Shown: positions 34,922-44,311, numbered from the stretch's first letter. The stretch is DNA of 64,000 nt from Fluoribacter gormanii (GCF_900156395.1 NZ_FTNL01000001.1:145995-209994), one strand, 5' to 3'. The notes: generated from the letters alone by a model not told the origin. Program-made: numbers and translations.

Positions 34922-35234
34922 AAGTGTCTCTTTAAAATTAGTAATTAGATCACGGCCCTAATCTCAATGTAGTCTGGGTGCAGCCTAGTCACTTTGCTTT
35001 TTACTTAAGCGCAACGCCTTTCTCGCCAAAAGTGAAAAAGTACCCGTTAGAGCGGATGAGGGCATTTACTAGTTCCCTTCAACCCGCCCTCTCTCTCAAT
35101 AATGGGAGAGAGGAGCTTATTATTAACTAAAAAAACAGAGTGTCCATGCAGCATTCATGCTACTTTAAACCAAAGCACGACAATGCAAAAAAATAAGTTT
35201 GGGATTTTACAGTGAAAGTAGGCAAAAAGACAGA
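34922..35234. other. Intergenic region upstream of prfB, mostly repeat DNA
   Basis: A 313-bp gap between DUF2802 and prfB on the same strand. About half (34969-35113) is a composite repeat shared with the alaS-recX gap. The remainder (35114-35234) is AT-rich with no ORF or RNA gene seen. The prfB promoter is expected close to 34930-34970, but I cannot place its hexamers confidently. Confidence 0.5.
34969..35113 (+). repeat. Composite palindromic repeat, copy A
   Basis: Starts GTAGTCTGGGTGCAGC (34969), continues ACTTTGCTTTTTACTTAAGC, then CCCGTTAGAGCGGATGAGGG, and ends in CCTCTCTCTC/GGGAGAGAGG (35088-35113, a 9 of 10 hairpin). The same sequence order occurs in reverse orientation at 53329-53474. 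The outer GTAG-CTGGGT is shared with the dispersed palindromic family. Confidence 0.7.
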
Positions 35235-35633
35235 CTATGGAGTCTTCATTGCAGTTCGATAAGCTTGCAAATTCATTAATAAATCAGCTTCTGCAGGAGA
35301 TAAATGACAACTTTCGACAATTTCATCTCGATTTCCCCCCATTTCCAAAATACGCAAGGCATGGCGATAACCGCCATCATTGGCTCGTTTATTTTCCAAA
35401 TCCTGAATTTGATTATCCATACTAATCAATTGAGTATTAATCTCTTTTAATTGTTTAGAGAATAATAAATCAGCATGAATCAACACGGGATGATCTTTTG
35501 TGATTTGCTCAATTAGTTTTTGTTGCATATCCAGTTTTTCCTGAAAATCAGTTAATTTCTTCCGCTGACTAAATAAGTAATTAAGTACGAATACAAAAAT
35601 AACCACATTTAAACTTAAAAGAAAAGTTATCAT
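35235..35633 (-). CDS. DUF2802-type protein of the motility operon
   Basis: A 132-residue protein. One N-terminal membrane helix (about 2-20; ITFLLSLNVVIFVFVLNYLF) is followed by a coiled coil (about 25-85). The C-terminal helix-turn-helix-like stretch (HALRILEMGGNRDEIVESCHLSPAEADLLMNL) is the hallmark of DUF2802 proteins, which sit at the end of flagellar or chemotaxis operons in gammaproteobacteria. It overlaps motD by 4 bp and is the last gene of the flhF-flhG-fliA-motC-motD series. Role unknown; context suggests support of motor or polar localisation. Confidence 0.8.
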   Translation of the reverse strand: MITFLLSLNVVIFVFVLNYLFSQRKKLTDFQEKLDMQQKLIEQITKDHPVLIHADLLFSKQLKEINTQLISMDNQIQDLENKRANDGGYRHALRILEMGGNRDEIVESCHLSPAEADLLMNLQAYRTAMKTP

Positions 35634-36400
35634 TTTATATCCTTATCCCCCATGACGATACGATGAGCTGCTGGTTGACTTAGCGATGGATTTAAAAGAC
35701 GAGGAATATTACGATTCAAGGCAATTATGATTGTCACCCTACGATTTGCAGCCCGCCCTTGTTCTGTAATATTATCAGCAACTGGATATTGTTCTCCATA
35801 ACCCGTCACTAAAATGCGCTGTGTTTCTATTCCAAATGAATTTAGAATACGGCCAACAACTGCTGCACGCATAGCCGAAAGCTCCCAATTTGACGGAAAT
35901 TGTGGCGTCTCTATGGGAATATTGTCTGTATAGCCCTCTACGGCAACAATAGAAGATGATTTTTTAATCTTACTGGCTAATCGCATTAATTTAACAAATG
36001 CTTCCGGTTTTAAATCTGATTCACCTGACTCAAATAAAGCACCTGAGTTAATATCCAATTCAACCCAACCTTCTTGTCGATTGATCTTATAATTTCCGTC
36101 TTCCAAATCTGCTAATGATTGATTTAATTCATCAAGTCCATCATTAAAAGGGCCTTTAAATTGTTTGGTTTGTGGTCCGTCTTTTATACTTTTTGTTGAT
36201 TTGAGGGCCCGAGCTTCATCTTTTTTATTAAACGCTGATTTCATTCCCTCTGAAAGGGATTTGTACTTTGAAATATTTACGGAGGAAATAGCGTACATAA
36301 CTACAAAGAATGCAAATAGCAAGGTAATAAAATCTGCATAAGAGACAACCCAACGATGATGATCGTTTTGTTGTTCATTCCTTTTTTTTCTTTGTTTCAT
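35630..36400 (-). CDS. motD: Flagellar motor stator protein MotD/MotB
   Basis: The peptidoglycan-anchoring stator subunit. Preferred start ATG 36400 (256 residues); a TTG at 36418 would add six residues. A basic cytoplasmic N-terminus leads to the single membrane helix with the proton-binding Asp in WVVSYADFITLLFAFFVVMYA. The periplasmic linker is followed by an OmpA-like peptidoglycan-binding domain (about 130-240; VAVEGYTDNIPI, NWELSAMRAAVVGRIL). Position beside fliA and flhFG and the short N-terminus match Pseudomonas MotD. L. pneumophila annotations tend to use motB. It overlaps motC. Confidence 0.92.
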   Translation of the reverse strand: MKQRKKRNEQQNDHHRWVVSYADFITLLFAFFVVMYAISSVNISKYKSLSEGMKSAFNKKDEARALKSTKSIKDGPQTKQFKGPFNDGLDELNQSLADLEDGNYKINRQEGWVELDINSGALFESGESDLKPEAFVKLMRLASKIKKSSSIVAVEGYTDNIPIETPQFPSNWELSAMRAAVVGRILNSFGIETQRILVTGYGEQYPVADNITEQGRAANRRVTIIIALNRNIPRLLNPSLSQPAAHRIVMGDKDIK

Positions 36401-37148
36401 TTTTCTTCTGTTGGCCAAAATTATTGAGTTTTAACAGCAAAATTCCAGGACTTTCTCCAGAAGCGATTGCAACGACACCTTCTACAATCATTTCGTCATA
36501 GTGCACCTGGCGAGCGATACAACTTTTTAATTTATTCGCCACCGGTAAAAAAATAAGATTAGCCATCCCAACTCCATAAATGGTAGCAACGAACGCTACT
36601 GCGATACCTAAACCCAATTCACTCGGCTCCGATAAATGGCGCATCACTTGAATCAATCCCAATACCGCGCCCAAGATCCCTATGGTTGGACTGTACCCCC
36701 CCATACTTTCAAAAACCTGCGCTGCATGGGAATCAATTGCTTCAACACGATCAATTTCATCCTCCAGGACTTGTCTTATAGTGAGTTTATCCACGCCAAT
36801 AACTAACAACTCTAACCCCTTATTAATGAGTGGATTTTTTTCAACCTCTAAATGCTCTTCCAAGGAAAGTAAACCCAGCTGACGGGCTTTTCGTGCCAGC
36901 TCAAACATCTTATTACGGCAGGGTTCAAAATCGAGCTTGGGAGGGGCAATAACCCAGGGCAGGATTTTAAATGCTCGTTTAAAGGTACTTAGTGGTGTTT
37001 GCACCATAACAGCACCGATTGTCCCCCCAAGCACAATTAGCAATGCAGAAAAGTTCATTAGGGTCTGCATGCTTCCGCCCTCTAACATTTGCCCTAATGT
37101 AATAGCTAAAAAACTGGTTAACATCCCTATTAAAGTTAAAGCATCCAT
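36375..37148 (-). CDS. motC: Flagellar motor stator protein MotC/MotA
   Basis: The ion-channel stator subunit with four membrane helices. The 257-residue protein begins MDALTLIGMLTSFLAITLGQMLEGG. The conserved cytoplasmic loop contains FELARKARQLGLLSLEE, followed by the transmembrane 3-4 block ESMGGYSPTIGILGAVLGLI and AVAFVATIYGVGMANLIFLP with torque-related Pro residues. The family branch matches Pseudomonas MotC. It lies 5 bp after fliA and overlaps motD by 26 bp at the preferred start. Stators energise flagellar rotation from the proton gradient. Confidence 0.93.
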   Translation of the reverse strand: MDALTLIGMLTSFLAITLGQMLEGGSMQTLMNFSALLIVLGGTIGAVMVQTPLSTFKRAFKILPWVIAPPKLDFEPCRNKMFELARKARQLGLLSLEEHLEVEKNPLINKGLELLVIGVDKLTIRQVLEDEIDRVEAIDSHAAQVFESMGGYSPTIGILGAVLGLIQVMRHLSEPSELGLGIAVAFVATIYGVGMANLIFLPVANKLKSCIARQVHYDEMIVEGVVAIASGESPGILLLKLNNFGQQKKNETKKKKE

Positions 37149-37153
37149 TCTTT

Positions 37154-37891
37154 TTATTCCGGTAATCGTGATTTAATACGAAGTGTTGCCTGACTGAGGA
37201 TCTGTGAAACACGTGATTCACTAACACCAATAACCTCTCCGATTTCTTTTAGGTTTAAATCTTGCTCGTAATATAAAGAGAGTACCATTCGCTCTTTTTG
37301 GGGTAATCCACGAATTACCTCTGATAAACGCCGCATCAAATCATTATGAAATACGTTAACATGAGGCTCGGTAGAGGCGTATCCGTCTTCGACCTGTAAG
37401 GCATCATCGGTAACACCCAAATCTTCAAAACCATATAAATGACTGCTCACCGAGTCTTGCAACATTTCATGGTATTCATTAAGAGATATTCCAAGTTCAG
37501 CTGCTATTTCTGAATCTTTTGCCTCTCTTCCTAATCGGTGCTCAACAGATTTTACTGCCTCTGAAATCATTCTTGCATTACGATAAACTGAACGAGGAAC
37601 CCAATCATTACGCCTTACTTCATCAAGCATATACCCTCTGATACGGATTCCCGCATAGGTTTCAAATGAAGCCCCCTTGGAAGAGTCGTAATGTCTTGTT
37701 GCTTCGAGCAAACCAAGCATTCCCGCTTGTATTAAGTCATCCAGTTGTACGCTTTGTGGCAAACGCCCCAATAAATGATGTGCTATGCGCTTAACCAACA
37801 AGGCATGAGTTTTTACCAGCGTTTCTTGAATTTGCTGGTTCACTTTGCTATAGGCAGCCAAAGCATCCACATTAATCTCCTTAAAATTCAC
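37154..37891 (-). CDS. fliA: Flagellar sigma factor FliA (sigma-28)
   Basis: The alternative sigma factor for late flagellar genes such as flagellin. The 245 residues have region 2 (VKRIAHHLLGRLPQSVQLDDLIQAGMLGLLEATRHYDSS, then FETYAGIRIRGYMLDEVRRNDWVPRSV), region 3, and region 4 with the helix-turn-helix LNLKEIGEVIGVSESRVSQILSQA. It overlaps the end of flhG by 11 bp. In L. pneumophila FliA also affects infection-related traits (established). No anti-sigma FlgM gene is in the window. Confidence 0.96.
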   Translation of the reverse strand: MNFKEINVDALAAYSKVNQQIQETLVKTHALLVKRIAHHLLGRLPQSVQLDDLIQAGMLGLLEATRHYDSSKGASFETYAGIRIRGYMLDEVRRNDWVPRSVYRNARMISEAVKSVEHRLGREAKDSEIAAELGISLNEYHEMLQDSVSSHLYGFEDLGVTDDALQVEDGYASTEPHVNVFHNDLMRRLSEVIRGLPQKERMVLSLYYEQDLNLKEIGEVIGVSESRVSQILSQATLRIKSRLPE

Positions 37892-38750
37892 CTGCTACTA
37901 AACGCTCTAAAAAGAAACTGGTATTCCCCCCCAGTAGAGAACTAGGTGGCCATTCAGATACTTCGTCTGCTAACTGCCTCATCGCCAGCGCAGCGGCAGA
38001 ATCAGGATAAGCAATTAAGACGGGTTTTTGCATTTTCACTGCCCTGTGTATGTGTTCATCAAAAGGAACTGCTCCTAAATAGTCTAGCTGAACCTCAAGA
38101 AATTGCTCGGAAACTCTGAATAATTTGTTAAATAATTCTCGTCCATCTCGCTCATTTCTGACCATATTGGCTAAAATATGAAAACGTGTCCATTCATAAC
38201 GCTTACTCATTACTTTAATTAAAGCATATGCATCAGTTAAAGAGGTGGGCTCATCGCATACAACGACAATCAATTCTTGCGATGAACGAGTAAAACTTAA
38301 AACAGTGTCAGATATACCGGCAGCGGTATCAATAATCATGTAGTCCAAATCATCGGTAAGCTCATTAAATGCATCAATAATCCCGGCGAGCTCTGGTGGA
38401 GAGAGTTGAGTCATAAACTCTGTTCCTGATGCTGCAGGAATAACACTGATGCCATTAGGTCCTGGCAAAATAATGTCACTTAAATGACAAATTCCCTGAG
38501 TCACATGTGATAGATTATATTTAGTATGTAAACCCAGCATGATATCGATGTTTGCCAATCCCAAATCAGCATCAAGCAACATTACTTTTTTATTAAGTTG
38601 GGCCAAACCCACTGCCAAATTAACAGAAACATTGCTCTTGCCAACTCCACCCTTTCCGGCAGAGACTGCAATTACCTTGATCGGCTTCGCACGCGATAGA
38701 CTTCTCAGACCTGAAGCTTGATCACTTATATTTCGTCTCACTTTAGACAT
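37881..38750 (-). CDS. flhG: Flagellar number regulator FlhG (FleN)
   Basis: A MinD/ParA-type ATPase that limits flagellar number and antagonises FleQ and FlhF. From ATG 38750 (MSKVRRNISDQASGLRSL, GGGAG-type site upstream) the product is 289 residues. A longer frame from 38876 adds 42 residues that merely read through flhF in another frame. The deviant Walker A motif is SAGKGGVGKSNVSVNLA, Walker B lies in LDYMIIDTAAGI, and an N-terminal FleQ/FlhF-interacting peptide precedes them. It overlaps flhF by 8 bp. Confidence 0.95.
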   Translation of the reverse strand: MSKVRRNISDQASGLRSLSRAKPIKVIAVSAGKGGVGKSNVSVNLAVGLAQLNKKVMLLDADLGLANIDIMLGLHTKYNLSHVTQGICHLSDIILPGPNGISVIPAASGTEFMTQLSPPELAGIIDAFNELTDDLDYMIIDTAAGISDTVLSFTRSSQELIVVVCDEPTSLTDAYALIKVMSKRYEWTRFHILANMVRNERDGRELFNKLFRVSEQFLEVQLDYLGAVPFDEHIHRAVKMQKPVLIAYPDSAAALAMRQLADEVSEWPPSSLLGGNTSFFLERLVAGEF

Positions 38751-39873
38751 GATATTCTCTCCCAGCACTTTGATGTGCTTTCCTAACATTATCTGTCCGA
38801 AACAGCTGCGCTTCCTGTTCAGCAAATAATTCAACAAGCTGATGGCGTGTTGCCATTTTGATGTCTTCAGGGACACGTTGTCCGTGCGTCAAATAGCTCA
38901 CACCTAAACCCGACTCAATAAGAGCACTAAGTGCTCCACCCACAGCGAGCGATTCGTCCAGTTTTGTCAAAATACACTGATCAATTTGATTTGCTTCATA
39001 ACGTCTTATAGCATCAATTAACACTTGGTAATGGCTTGTTGCAGGTAAAACCAAAACTTTGGAAATCGATTGCAAATAAGTGCCTAATACATGCATTTGT
39101 TTTACTACTCGCTCATCTGCAGGATTCATTCCTGCTGTATCAATCAAGATTAATTTCTTATCATTTAATTGCCGTAATACACGGGCCAAAGAAACCTCAT
39201 CTTGAGCAACACACACCTTAACTCCCAAGATTTTTCCATACATCATGAGTTGTTCTTGCGCTGCTATTCGATAAGTGTCCATTGTGACCAGGCCTAACTT
39301 ATCGGCTCCAAACCTTAAAGCAAATCGCGCTGCAATTTTTGCCAATGTAGTCGTTTTTCCAACACCAGTTGGTCCAACAAAAGCATAAACTCCGCCCTCT
39401 TCTATTCGACGTGTATCACAAATGGCTAATTGATCGGAAATAAGATTCAATACAGATTCCCAGCCTTTTTGTTGATTTAAATCAGATCGCACAGAACAGG
39501 CCCAAGTCGCAGCAGTGGTGTGACTCACCCCCAGATACAAAAGCTTCTGGAGCAGAATAGTATGCAAAGGTTCATAGACACCAACATTCCCTCTTAATTG
39601 TGCTTCAAGCATACCTCTTAGTGTTTGAATTTCTTGACGCATATCATCAAGCGGTGTTTGCATTTGAAATTTATTAGTCTGGCTGGTTGGCTCTGCACAA
39701 GCTACAGCTGCTGAAGTCGATAGAATTGTTTCATCAAAATCAATTGCAGCAACGACTTCCACCCCACCTTCAACATGATGGCTGGACAAAATGACGGCAT
39801 CGGCACCAAGTGTCTCTTTAATTTGTTTCATAGCGCTGCGCGTATCGGCCGCAACAAAACGTTTTAATTTCAT
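38743..39873 (-). CDS. flhF: Flagellar biosynthesis GTPase FlhF
   Basis: An SRP-family GTPase that sets the polar site of flagellum assembly. In the 376 residues, an N-terminal basic region (MKLKRFVAADTRSAMKQIKE) precedes a middle N-domain. The GTPase has G1 FVGPTGVGKTTTLAKIA (about 170), the TMDTYRIAA motif, LILIDTAGMNP and the G4-like LTKLDE. It heads the flhF-flhG-fliA-motC-motD-DUF2802 series, 107 bp downstream of flhA with a hairpin between. That gap may hold its own promoter; a GGAGG-type site precedes the ATG. Confidence 0.95.
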   Translation of the reverse strand: MKLKRFVAADTRSAMKQIKETLGADAVILSSHHVEGGVEVVAAIDFDETILSTSAAVACAEPTSQTNKFQMQTPLDDMRQEIQTLRGMLEAQLRGNVGVYEPLHTILLQKLLYLGVSHTTAATWACSVRSDLNQQKGWESVLNLISDQLAICDTRRIEEGGVYAFVGPTGVGKTTTLAKIAARFALRFGADKLGLVTMDTYRIAAQEQLMMYGKILGVKVCVAQDEVSLARVLRQLNDKKLILIDTAGMNPADERVVKQMHVLGTYLQSISKVLVLPATSHYQVLIDAIRRYEANQIDQCILTKLDESLAVGGALSALIESGLGVSYLTHGQRVPEDIKMATRHQLVELFAEQEAQLFRTDNVRKAHQSAGREYHV

Positions 39874-39949
39874 AAAGCCTCCTGCTTATGAAGAAATTTG
39901 TCACTATTCACGCAATGCCTCTTTAGAAATTGTAGCTTGCTTGTAAGAA

Positions 39950-39972
39950 AACTGAGAAGTTTGCCCTCAGTT
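39950..39972 (-). terminator. Short hairpin between flhA and flhF
   Basis: On the minus strand AACTGAG (39972-39966) pairs with CTCAGTT (39956-39950) and is followed by TTCTTAC, 9 bp after the flhA stop. It may be an attenuating terminator separating the fliM-flhA and flhF-motor transcripts. Confidence 0.45.
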
Positions 39973-39980
39973 ATTCATTT

Positions 39981-42062
39981 TTATCCTACTGTGCCTACTA
40001 TTCTTATTTGTTTATTATCAGGAATCTCCTGATACGACAAAACATGAAAGTCATGAGATATATTACGCACAAATCGTGCCAACACTGCGCGAATTCCTGG
40101 CTGTACTACCAATACTGAACTCTCCTGTTTTGCCTGTTGTTGCATTGCTAATTGTGTCAAAGAATGTTGTATTTTATCTGCCATTCCTGGTTCGAAATTT
40201 ACGCCTCCAGATCCACTACTTTGAATAATGTTTTGCAATAATTGTTCCAACTCAGGTTTTAACGTAATAATTGGTAATTCCTCATGCACACCACTGATTT
40301 TTTGGGTGATTAATCGAGATAAAGCAATACGAACTTGACTGATTAAATACTCCGTATCCTTAGATTTTGGCGCTAATTCCGCCAAAGTTTCGACTATAGT
40401 GCGAATATCTGTTAGAGGGATATGTTCCGTTAATAAACCTTGTAATACTTTGCTAACCATTCCCAAGGATAATCCATCGGGTACTAATTCTTTCACGAGT
40501 TTAGGCGAGCTAACCGCAAGTTTGTCTAAAAGCTGTTGGGTTTCTTCATAACCTAACAATTGCTGGCTATTTTGTTCTAATATCTGGCTTAAGTGTGTGG
40601 CAACAACCGTCGAAGAGTCGACTACCGTATATCCTAAGGTATGGGCTTGCTCTCTTTGGCTTTCATTAATCCAAACAGCTTCCATACCAAAAGCTGGATC
40701 ACGAGTTTTAATTCCTTCAATTTCGCCAAAAATTTGTCCAGGATTTATAGCCAAGCAACGATCAAGATGAATTGCCGCTTCCCCCATGACTACCCCAGCT
40801 AAACTGATTCGATAATGGTTAGGTTTTAAATCCAAATTATCACGTACATGTACTGAAGGAATTAGAAAACCCAATTCTTGTGATATTTTCTTTCGCACCC
40901 CTTTAATACGAGAAAGTAAAATTCCTCCTTGTGCTTGATCCACTAAAGGAATTAAGCGGTATCCTACTTCAAGACTTATTACATCAACAGGATTCACATC
41001 ATCCCATGACAATTCCGTAGAGATATTTGGATTTTGAACTGCAAGCGATTCATTTTCCTGGATGTGCAGCTCTTTCTGTTTTGCTCTATCTTGCTGAAGA
41101 AACAAATAAGCAATTCCTGCCAAACCTGCAGAAAGGAGAATAAATGCCACATGCGGCATTCCAGGAATAATACCAATCAATCCAATAATACCCGATGCAA
41201 TTATTAATGAACGTGGATTAGCAAGTAATTGCGAAATCACTGCATGTCCCATATTTTGTGCACTGGAAACTCGAGTAACAATGATGGCCGCCGCGGTTGA
41301 TAAAACTAACGAAGGCACTTGCGCCACCAAACCATCACCTATAGTTAATAAAATATAGTTATGCAATGCATCAGAAATACTCATTCCATGCTGAAAAACC
41401 CCAATAATCAGTCCGCCGATAATGTTAACAACTAGAATTAAAATTCCAGCAATTGCATCGCCACGAACGAATTTGCTAGCACCATCCATCGAACCATAAA
41501 AATCAGCTTCTTGCGCCACTTCCAATCGACGTTTTACCGCCTGCTCTTGATTAATTAAACCTGCATTCAAATCCGCATCAATCGCCATTTGCTTTCCCGG
41601 CAAAGAATCCAAGGTGAAGCGCGCGCTTACTTCTGATACACGTCCAGCCCCCTTGGTTACTACAACAAAATTGATAACTACTAAAATCATAAATACAACG
41701 AGGCCCACAGCATAGTTTCCACCAATAACTACTTCGCCAAATGATTGAATCACATGCCCAGCTGCGTCAGTACCTTTATGGCCATTTAATAAAACGACTC
41801 GCGTTGAGGCAACGTTTAACGACAAGCGTAATAACGTTGCAAGTAATATGACGGTTGGAAATACAGCAAAATCCAAAGGCCTTTCGCTATAAATCACCGC
41901 TAACAAGACTACAAGTGACAAAGCGATATTAAAAGTAAAGAACATATCCAATAAAAATGGTGGTAAAGGTAACATCATCATGCCGAGCATTATGATGAGC
42001 ACCAAGGGTGTACCCAAACCTTGGCGCAGCCAATATTGCATATACTGTAATGCTTTATTCAT
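39981..42062 (-). CDS. flhA: Flagellar type III export protein FlhA
   Basis: The large export-gate protein that couples proton flow to substrate export and docks chaperone-substrate complexes. From ATG 42062 (AGGAGG six bases upstream) it is 693 residues, equal to the E. coli length (692). A start at 42083 would only add MMQRRLL from within flhB. Eight membrane helices fill residues about 10-330, with the FHIPEP loop conserved (LDSLPGKQMAIDADLNAG, DFYGSMDGASKFVRGDAIAG). The cytosolic C-terminal domain runs from 340 to the end. It overlaps flhB by 8 bp. Confidence 0.97.
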   Translation of the reverse strand: MNKALQYMQYWLRQGLGTPLVLIIMLGMMMLPLPPFLLDMFFTFNIALSLVVLLAVIYSERPLDFAVFPTVILLATLLRLSLNVASTRVVLLNGHKGTDAAGHVIQSFGEVVIGGNYAVGLVVFMILVVINFVVVTKGAGRVSEVSARFTLDSLPGKQMAIDADLNAGLINQEQAVKRRLEVAQEADFYGSMDGASKFVRGDAIAGILILVVNIIGGLIIGVFQHGMSISDALHNYILLTIGDGLVAQVPSLVLSTAAAIIVTRVSSAQNMGHAVISQLLANPRSLIIASGIIGLIGIIPGMPHVAFILLSAGLAGIAYLFLQQDRAKQKELHIQENESLAVQNPNISTELSWDDVNPVDVISLEVGYRLIPLVDQAQGGILLSRIKGVRKKISQELGFLIPSVHVRDNLDLKPNHYRISLAGVVMGEAAIHLDRCLAINPGQIFGEIEGIKTRDPAFGMEAVWINESQREQAHTLGYTVVDSSTVVATHLSQILEQNSQQLLGYEETQQLLDKLAVSSPKLVKELVPDGLSLGMVSKVLQGLLTEHIPLTDIRTIVETLAELAPKSKDTEYLISQVRIALSRLITQKISGVHEELPIITLKPELEQLLQNIIQSSGSGGVNFEPGMADKIQHSLTQLAMQQQAKQESSVLVVQPGIRAVLARFVRNISHDFHVLSYQEIPDNKQIRIVGTVG

Positions 42063-43206
42063 TAGCAGCCTCCTCTGCATCACGCGCTAACTCTGCTGGA
42101 ATAGGAACATTCTGTAATACAGAAGGTTTATACTCATAACGTTCCTTGTCACGCAGTTGAAATACATAAGCTAAAACCTGAGCTACAGCGACATAAAGTC
42201 CTCTCGGTATTTCTGCATTTAATTTTGTAGAAAAATAAAGCGCTCGTGCCAAAGGCGGTACTGAAATAATGGGAATTTTATGTGATGTCGCAATTTTATT
42301 GATTTGAAAAGCAATCAAATCTTTACCCTTTGCCACAACTATTGGTGCTTTATGCCCCTTCTCTTTATAACTGATGGCTACAGCATAATGAGTAGGGTTT
42401 GTTAGTACTACATTTGCCTTAGATATTTCATTCATCATCCGACGTCTCGATATCTCTTGCTGAGCGCGACGAATAGCACTTTTTATTTCGGGCTTACCTT
42501 CCGTTTCTTTGTATTCATCTCGCAATTCTTGCATTGTCATTTTCATGTTTTTTTGATGCTCATACAATTGAAAAGGCACATCAAAAGCAGCGATCAAAAT
42601 CAAACTGGCAGCAATCAATACAAAAGATTTCACTACAACGAGACTGCCCGTACTAATCGCTGTTTCTATAGGAACATGTGCCAAATTGAGTAATGCAGGA
42701 ATTTGTACTTTAAGTACTATTATGGCAACCACTGCGACTAAGAGAAACTTAAAAAACGATTTGCACATCTCGACAAAACCTTTCAACGAAACCATTCGTT
42801 TGATTCCTTGAAATAAATTGAGTCGCGAAAATTTAGGCTGTAACACTTGGCCACTGAACACCCACCCGCCCATAAGCAGAGGTGCTGCCAAGGTAACAAA
42901 AAAGATAATCACCAGTAAGGGCATTAAGGACCAAAATCCCATCTTGGCTAGAAAAAACAAACGCTCCGCGCTCACAGCGGGAGTAAGTGTAACTCGCGTG
43001 TCGAATTCAAACGCATGGCGCATCATGACTGCTAATTGCAGCGCCAATTGCTTTCCAAAAATAAGGAATCCTACTGCAGTAAAAAGTAACGTTACTGTGC
43101 TATTGAAATCCTTTGAACGTGCAACCTGACCTTTTTTACGTGCGTCTCTAAGTCGCTTGGCCGAGGGCTGTTCTGTTTTTTCTTGTGCGTGTTCTTGATC
43201 ACTCAT
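42055..43206 (-). CDS. flhB: Flagellar type III export switch protein FlhB
   Basis: FlhB switches the export apparatus from rod/hook to filament substrates after self-cleavage. The 383-residue protein has the basic N-terminus (EKTEQPSAKRLRDARKKGQVARS), four membrane helices (about 30-210) and a cytosolic domain with the autocleavage site NPTH at about 269-272 (VVLTNPTHYAVAISY). The C-terminal YVFQLRDK block follows. It shares one base with fliR upstream and overlaps flhA downstream. Confidence 0.97.
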   Translation of the reverse strand: MSDQEHAQEKTEQPSAKRLRDARKKGQVARSKDFNSTVTLLFTAVGFLIFGKQLALQLAVMMRHAFEFDTRVTLTPAVSAERLFFLAKMGFWSLMPLLVIIFFVTLAAPLLMGGWVFSGQVLQPKFSRLNLFQGIKRMVSLKGFVEMCKSFFKFLLVAVVAIIVLKVQIPALLNLAHVPIETAISTGSLVVVKSFVLIAASLILIAAFDVPFQLYEHQKNMKMTMQELRDEYKETEGKPEIKSAIRRAQQEISRRRMMNEISKANVVLTNPTHYAVAISYKEKGHKAPIVVAKGKDLIAFQINKIATSHKIPIISVPPLARALYFSTKLNAEIPRGLYVAVAQVLAYVFQLRDKERYEYKPSVLQNVPIPAELARDAEEAANE

Positions 43207-43976
43207 CAGGGTAACATCCCTATCATAAAGCGCATTCCTTCTTTGATAAGATCTGCCATTTGTGCCGCAACACTTGACAAACCTACCTTAATCACCACTA
43301 TTCCCATAATTAAGGTGATGGGAAATCCTAGAGAAAATATATTTAATTGTGGTGCTGCTCGCGACATGATTCCAAATGCAAGGCTCACAATAAGCAAAGA
43401 CAATAAAGCAGGAATTGAAATCAATAGTGCCTGTTTAAACATCCATCCTGAGAATAAAATAACATTCCACACCATAGCTTGAGTTACAGATAACTGTCCT
43501 ATAGGCATAACTCTAAAACTATCTAATAAGGTTTCAAAAACGGTTAAATGGCCATTAAGCGCCAAAAATATTAAGGTCATCATCATTGAGTAAAACTGAC
43601 TGACCAATGGAACACTTGCTCGGCTTGCAGGATCAACCATCACCGCAAAACTAAGACCAGCCTGCATTGCAATAATTTGTCCTCCCAAAACAAAAACCTG
43701 AAACACAAGCTGTAAAACAAATCCCATTAATAGCCCAAAAAGTACTTCCTGCATGATATAAGCTAAGAAAAGTCCATTAAAATTGAGGAAAGAAAGCTCT
43801 TTGGGAACCATAAAGGCACAGACACAACTTAAAACAAACAGCAAAATAATTTTAATACGGGCGGGTAACAAGACAGAGGAAAAAACAGGTACGGTAAGCA
43901 GTAACCCACCAATCCGCCCCATTGGCCAAATAACCTGGCTTATCATATGTATTATTGTTGGATAATCCAGTTTCAT
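43206..43976 (-). CDS. fliR: Flagellar export gate protein FliR
   Basis: A component of the FliPQR export channel. A very hydrophobic 256-residue protein with about six membrane segments. Family blocks are RIGGLLLTVPVFSSVLLPARIKI, GLLMGFVLQLVFQVFVLGGQIIAMQAGLSFA and VDPASRASVPLVSQFYSMM. It starts 6 bp after fliQ and shares one base with the flhB start, so it sits in a tightly packed operon. Confidence 0.96.
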   Translation of the reverse strand: MKLDYPTIIHMISQVIWPMGRIGGLLLTVPVFSSVLLPARIKIILLFVLSCVCAFMVPKELSFLNFNGLFLAYIMQEVLFGLLMGFVLQLVFQVFVLGGQIIAMQAGLSFAVMVDPASRASVPLVSQFYSMMMTLIFLALNGHLTVFETLLDSFRVMPIGQLSVTQAMVWNVILFSGWMFKQALLISIPALLSLLIVSLAFGIMSRAAPQLNIFSLGFPITLIMGIVVIKVGLSSVAAQMADLIKEGMRFMIGMLP

Positions 43977-43982
43977 CTTCAG

Positions 43983-44252
43983 CTAACCGATTAAATAAGG
44001 AATATTGGTAATTAAAGAATCAGTGTAATTCACCATAGTCTTCAATAACCAAGGACCAGCAAATACAAGCATTAAAAAAGTAATAAATAATTTGGGTATA
44101 AAACTTAAACTCGTTTCATTAATCTGTGTCGCTGCCTGAAACATAGAAACGATCACACCAACAATCAAACCAGGAAGAATGAGTACCATGATCAATAACA
44201 ACATCAAATACACACCTTCACTGAATATAGAAGCTACAGACTCTGGAGTCAT
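43983..44252 (-). CDS. fliQ: Flagellar export gate protein FliQ
   Basis: An 89-residue two-helix membrane protein of the FliPQR gate. It starts MTPESVASIFSEGVYLMLLL and carries the conserved GVIVSMFQAATQINETSLSFIPK between the helices. It lies 59 bp after fliP and 6 bp before fliR. Confidence 0.96.
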   Translation of the reverse strand: MTPESVASIFSEGVYLMLLLIMVLILPGLIVGVIVSMFQAATQINETSLSFIPKLFITFLMLVFAGPWLLKTMVNYTDSLITNIPYLIG

Positions 44253-44311
44253 ATTATTTCCCTATAATTTTTTTTCCCTGTAATTCGTAATCTGGACACA
44301 AAATAAGGCAT

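Noticed and set aside
38751-38876. N-terminal extension of flhG
   Set aside because: It reads through the end of flhF in another frame; ATG 38750 has a GGGAG site and the normal start of the family.
42818-43482. Plus-strand frames of about 100 codons opposite flhB and fliR
   Set aside because: Antisense shadows of well-recognised flagellar genes.
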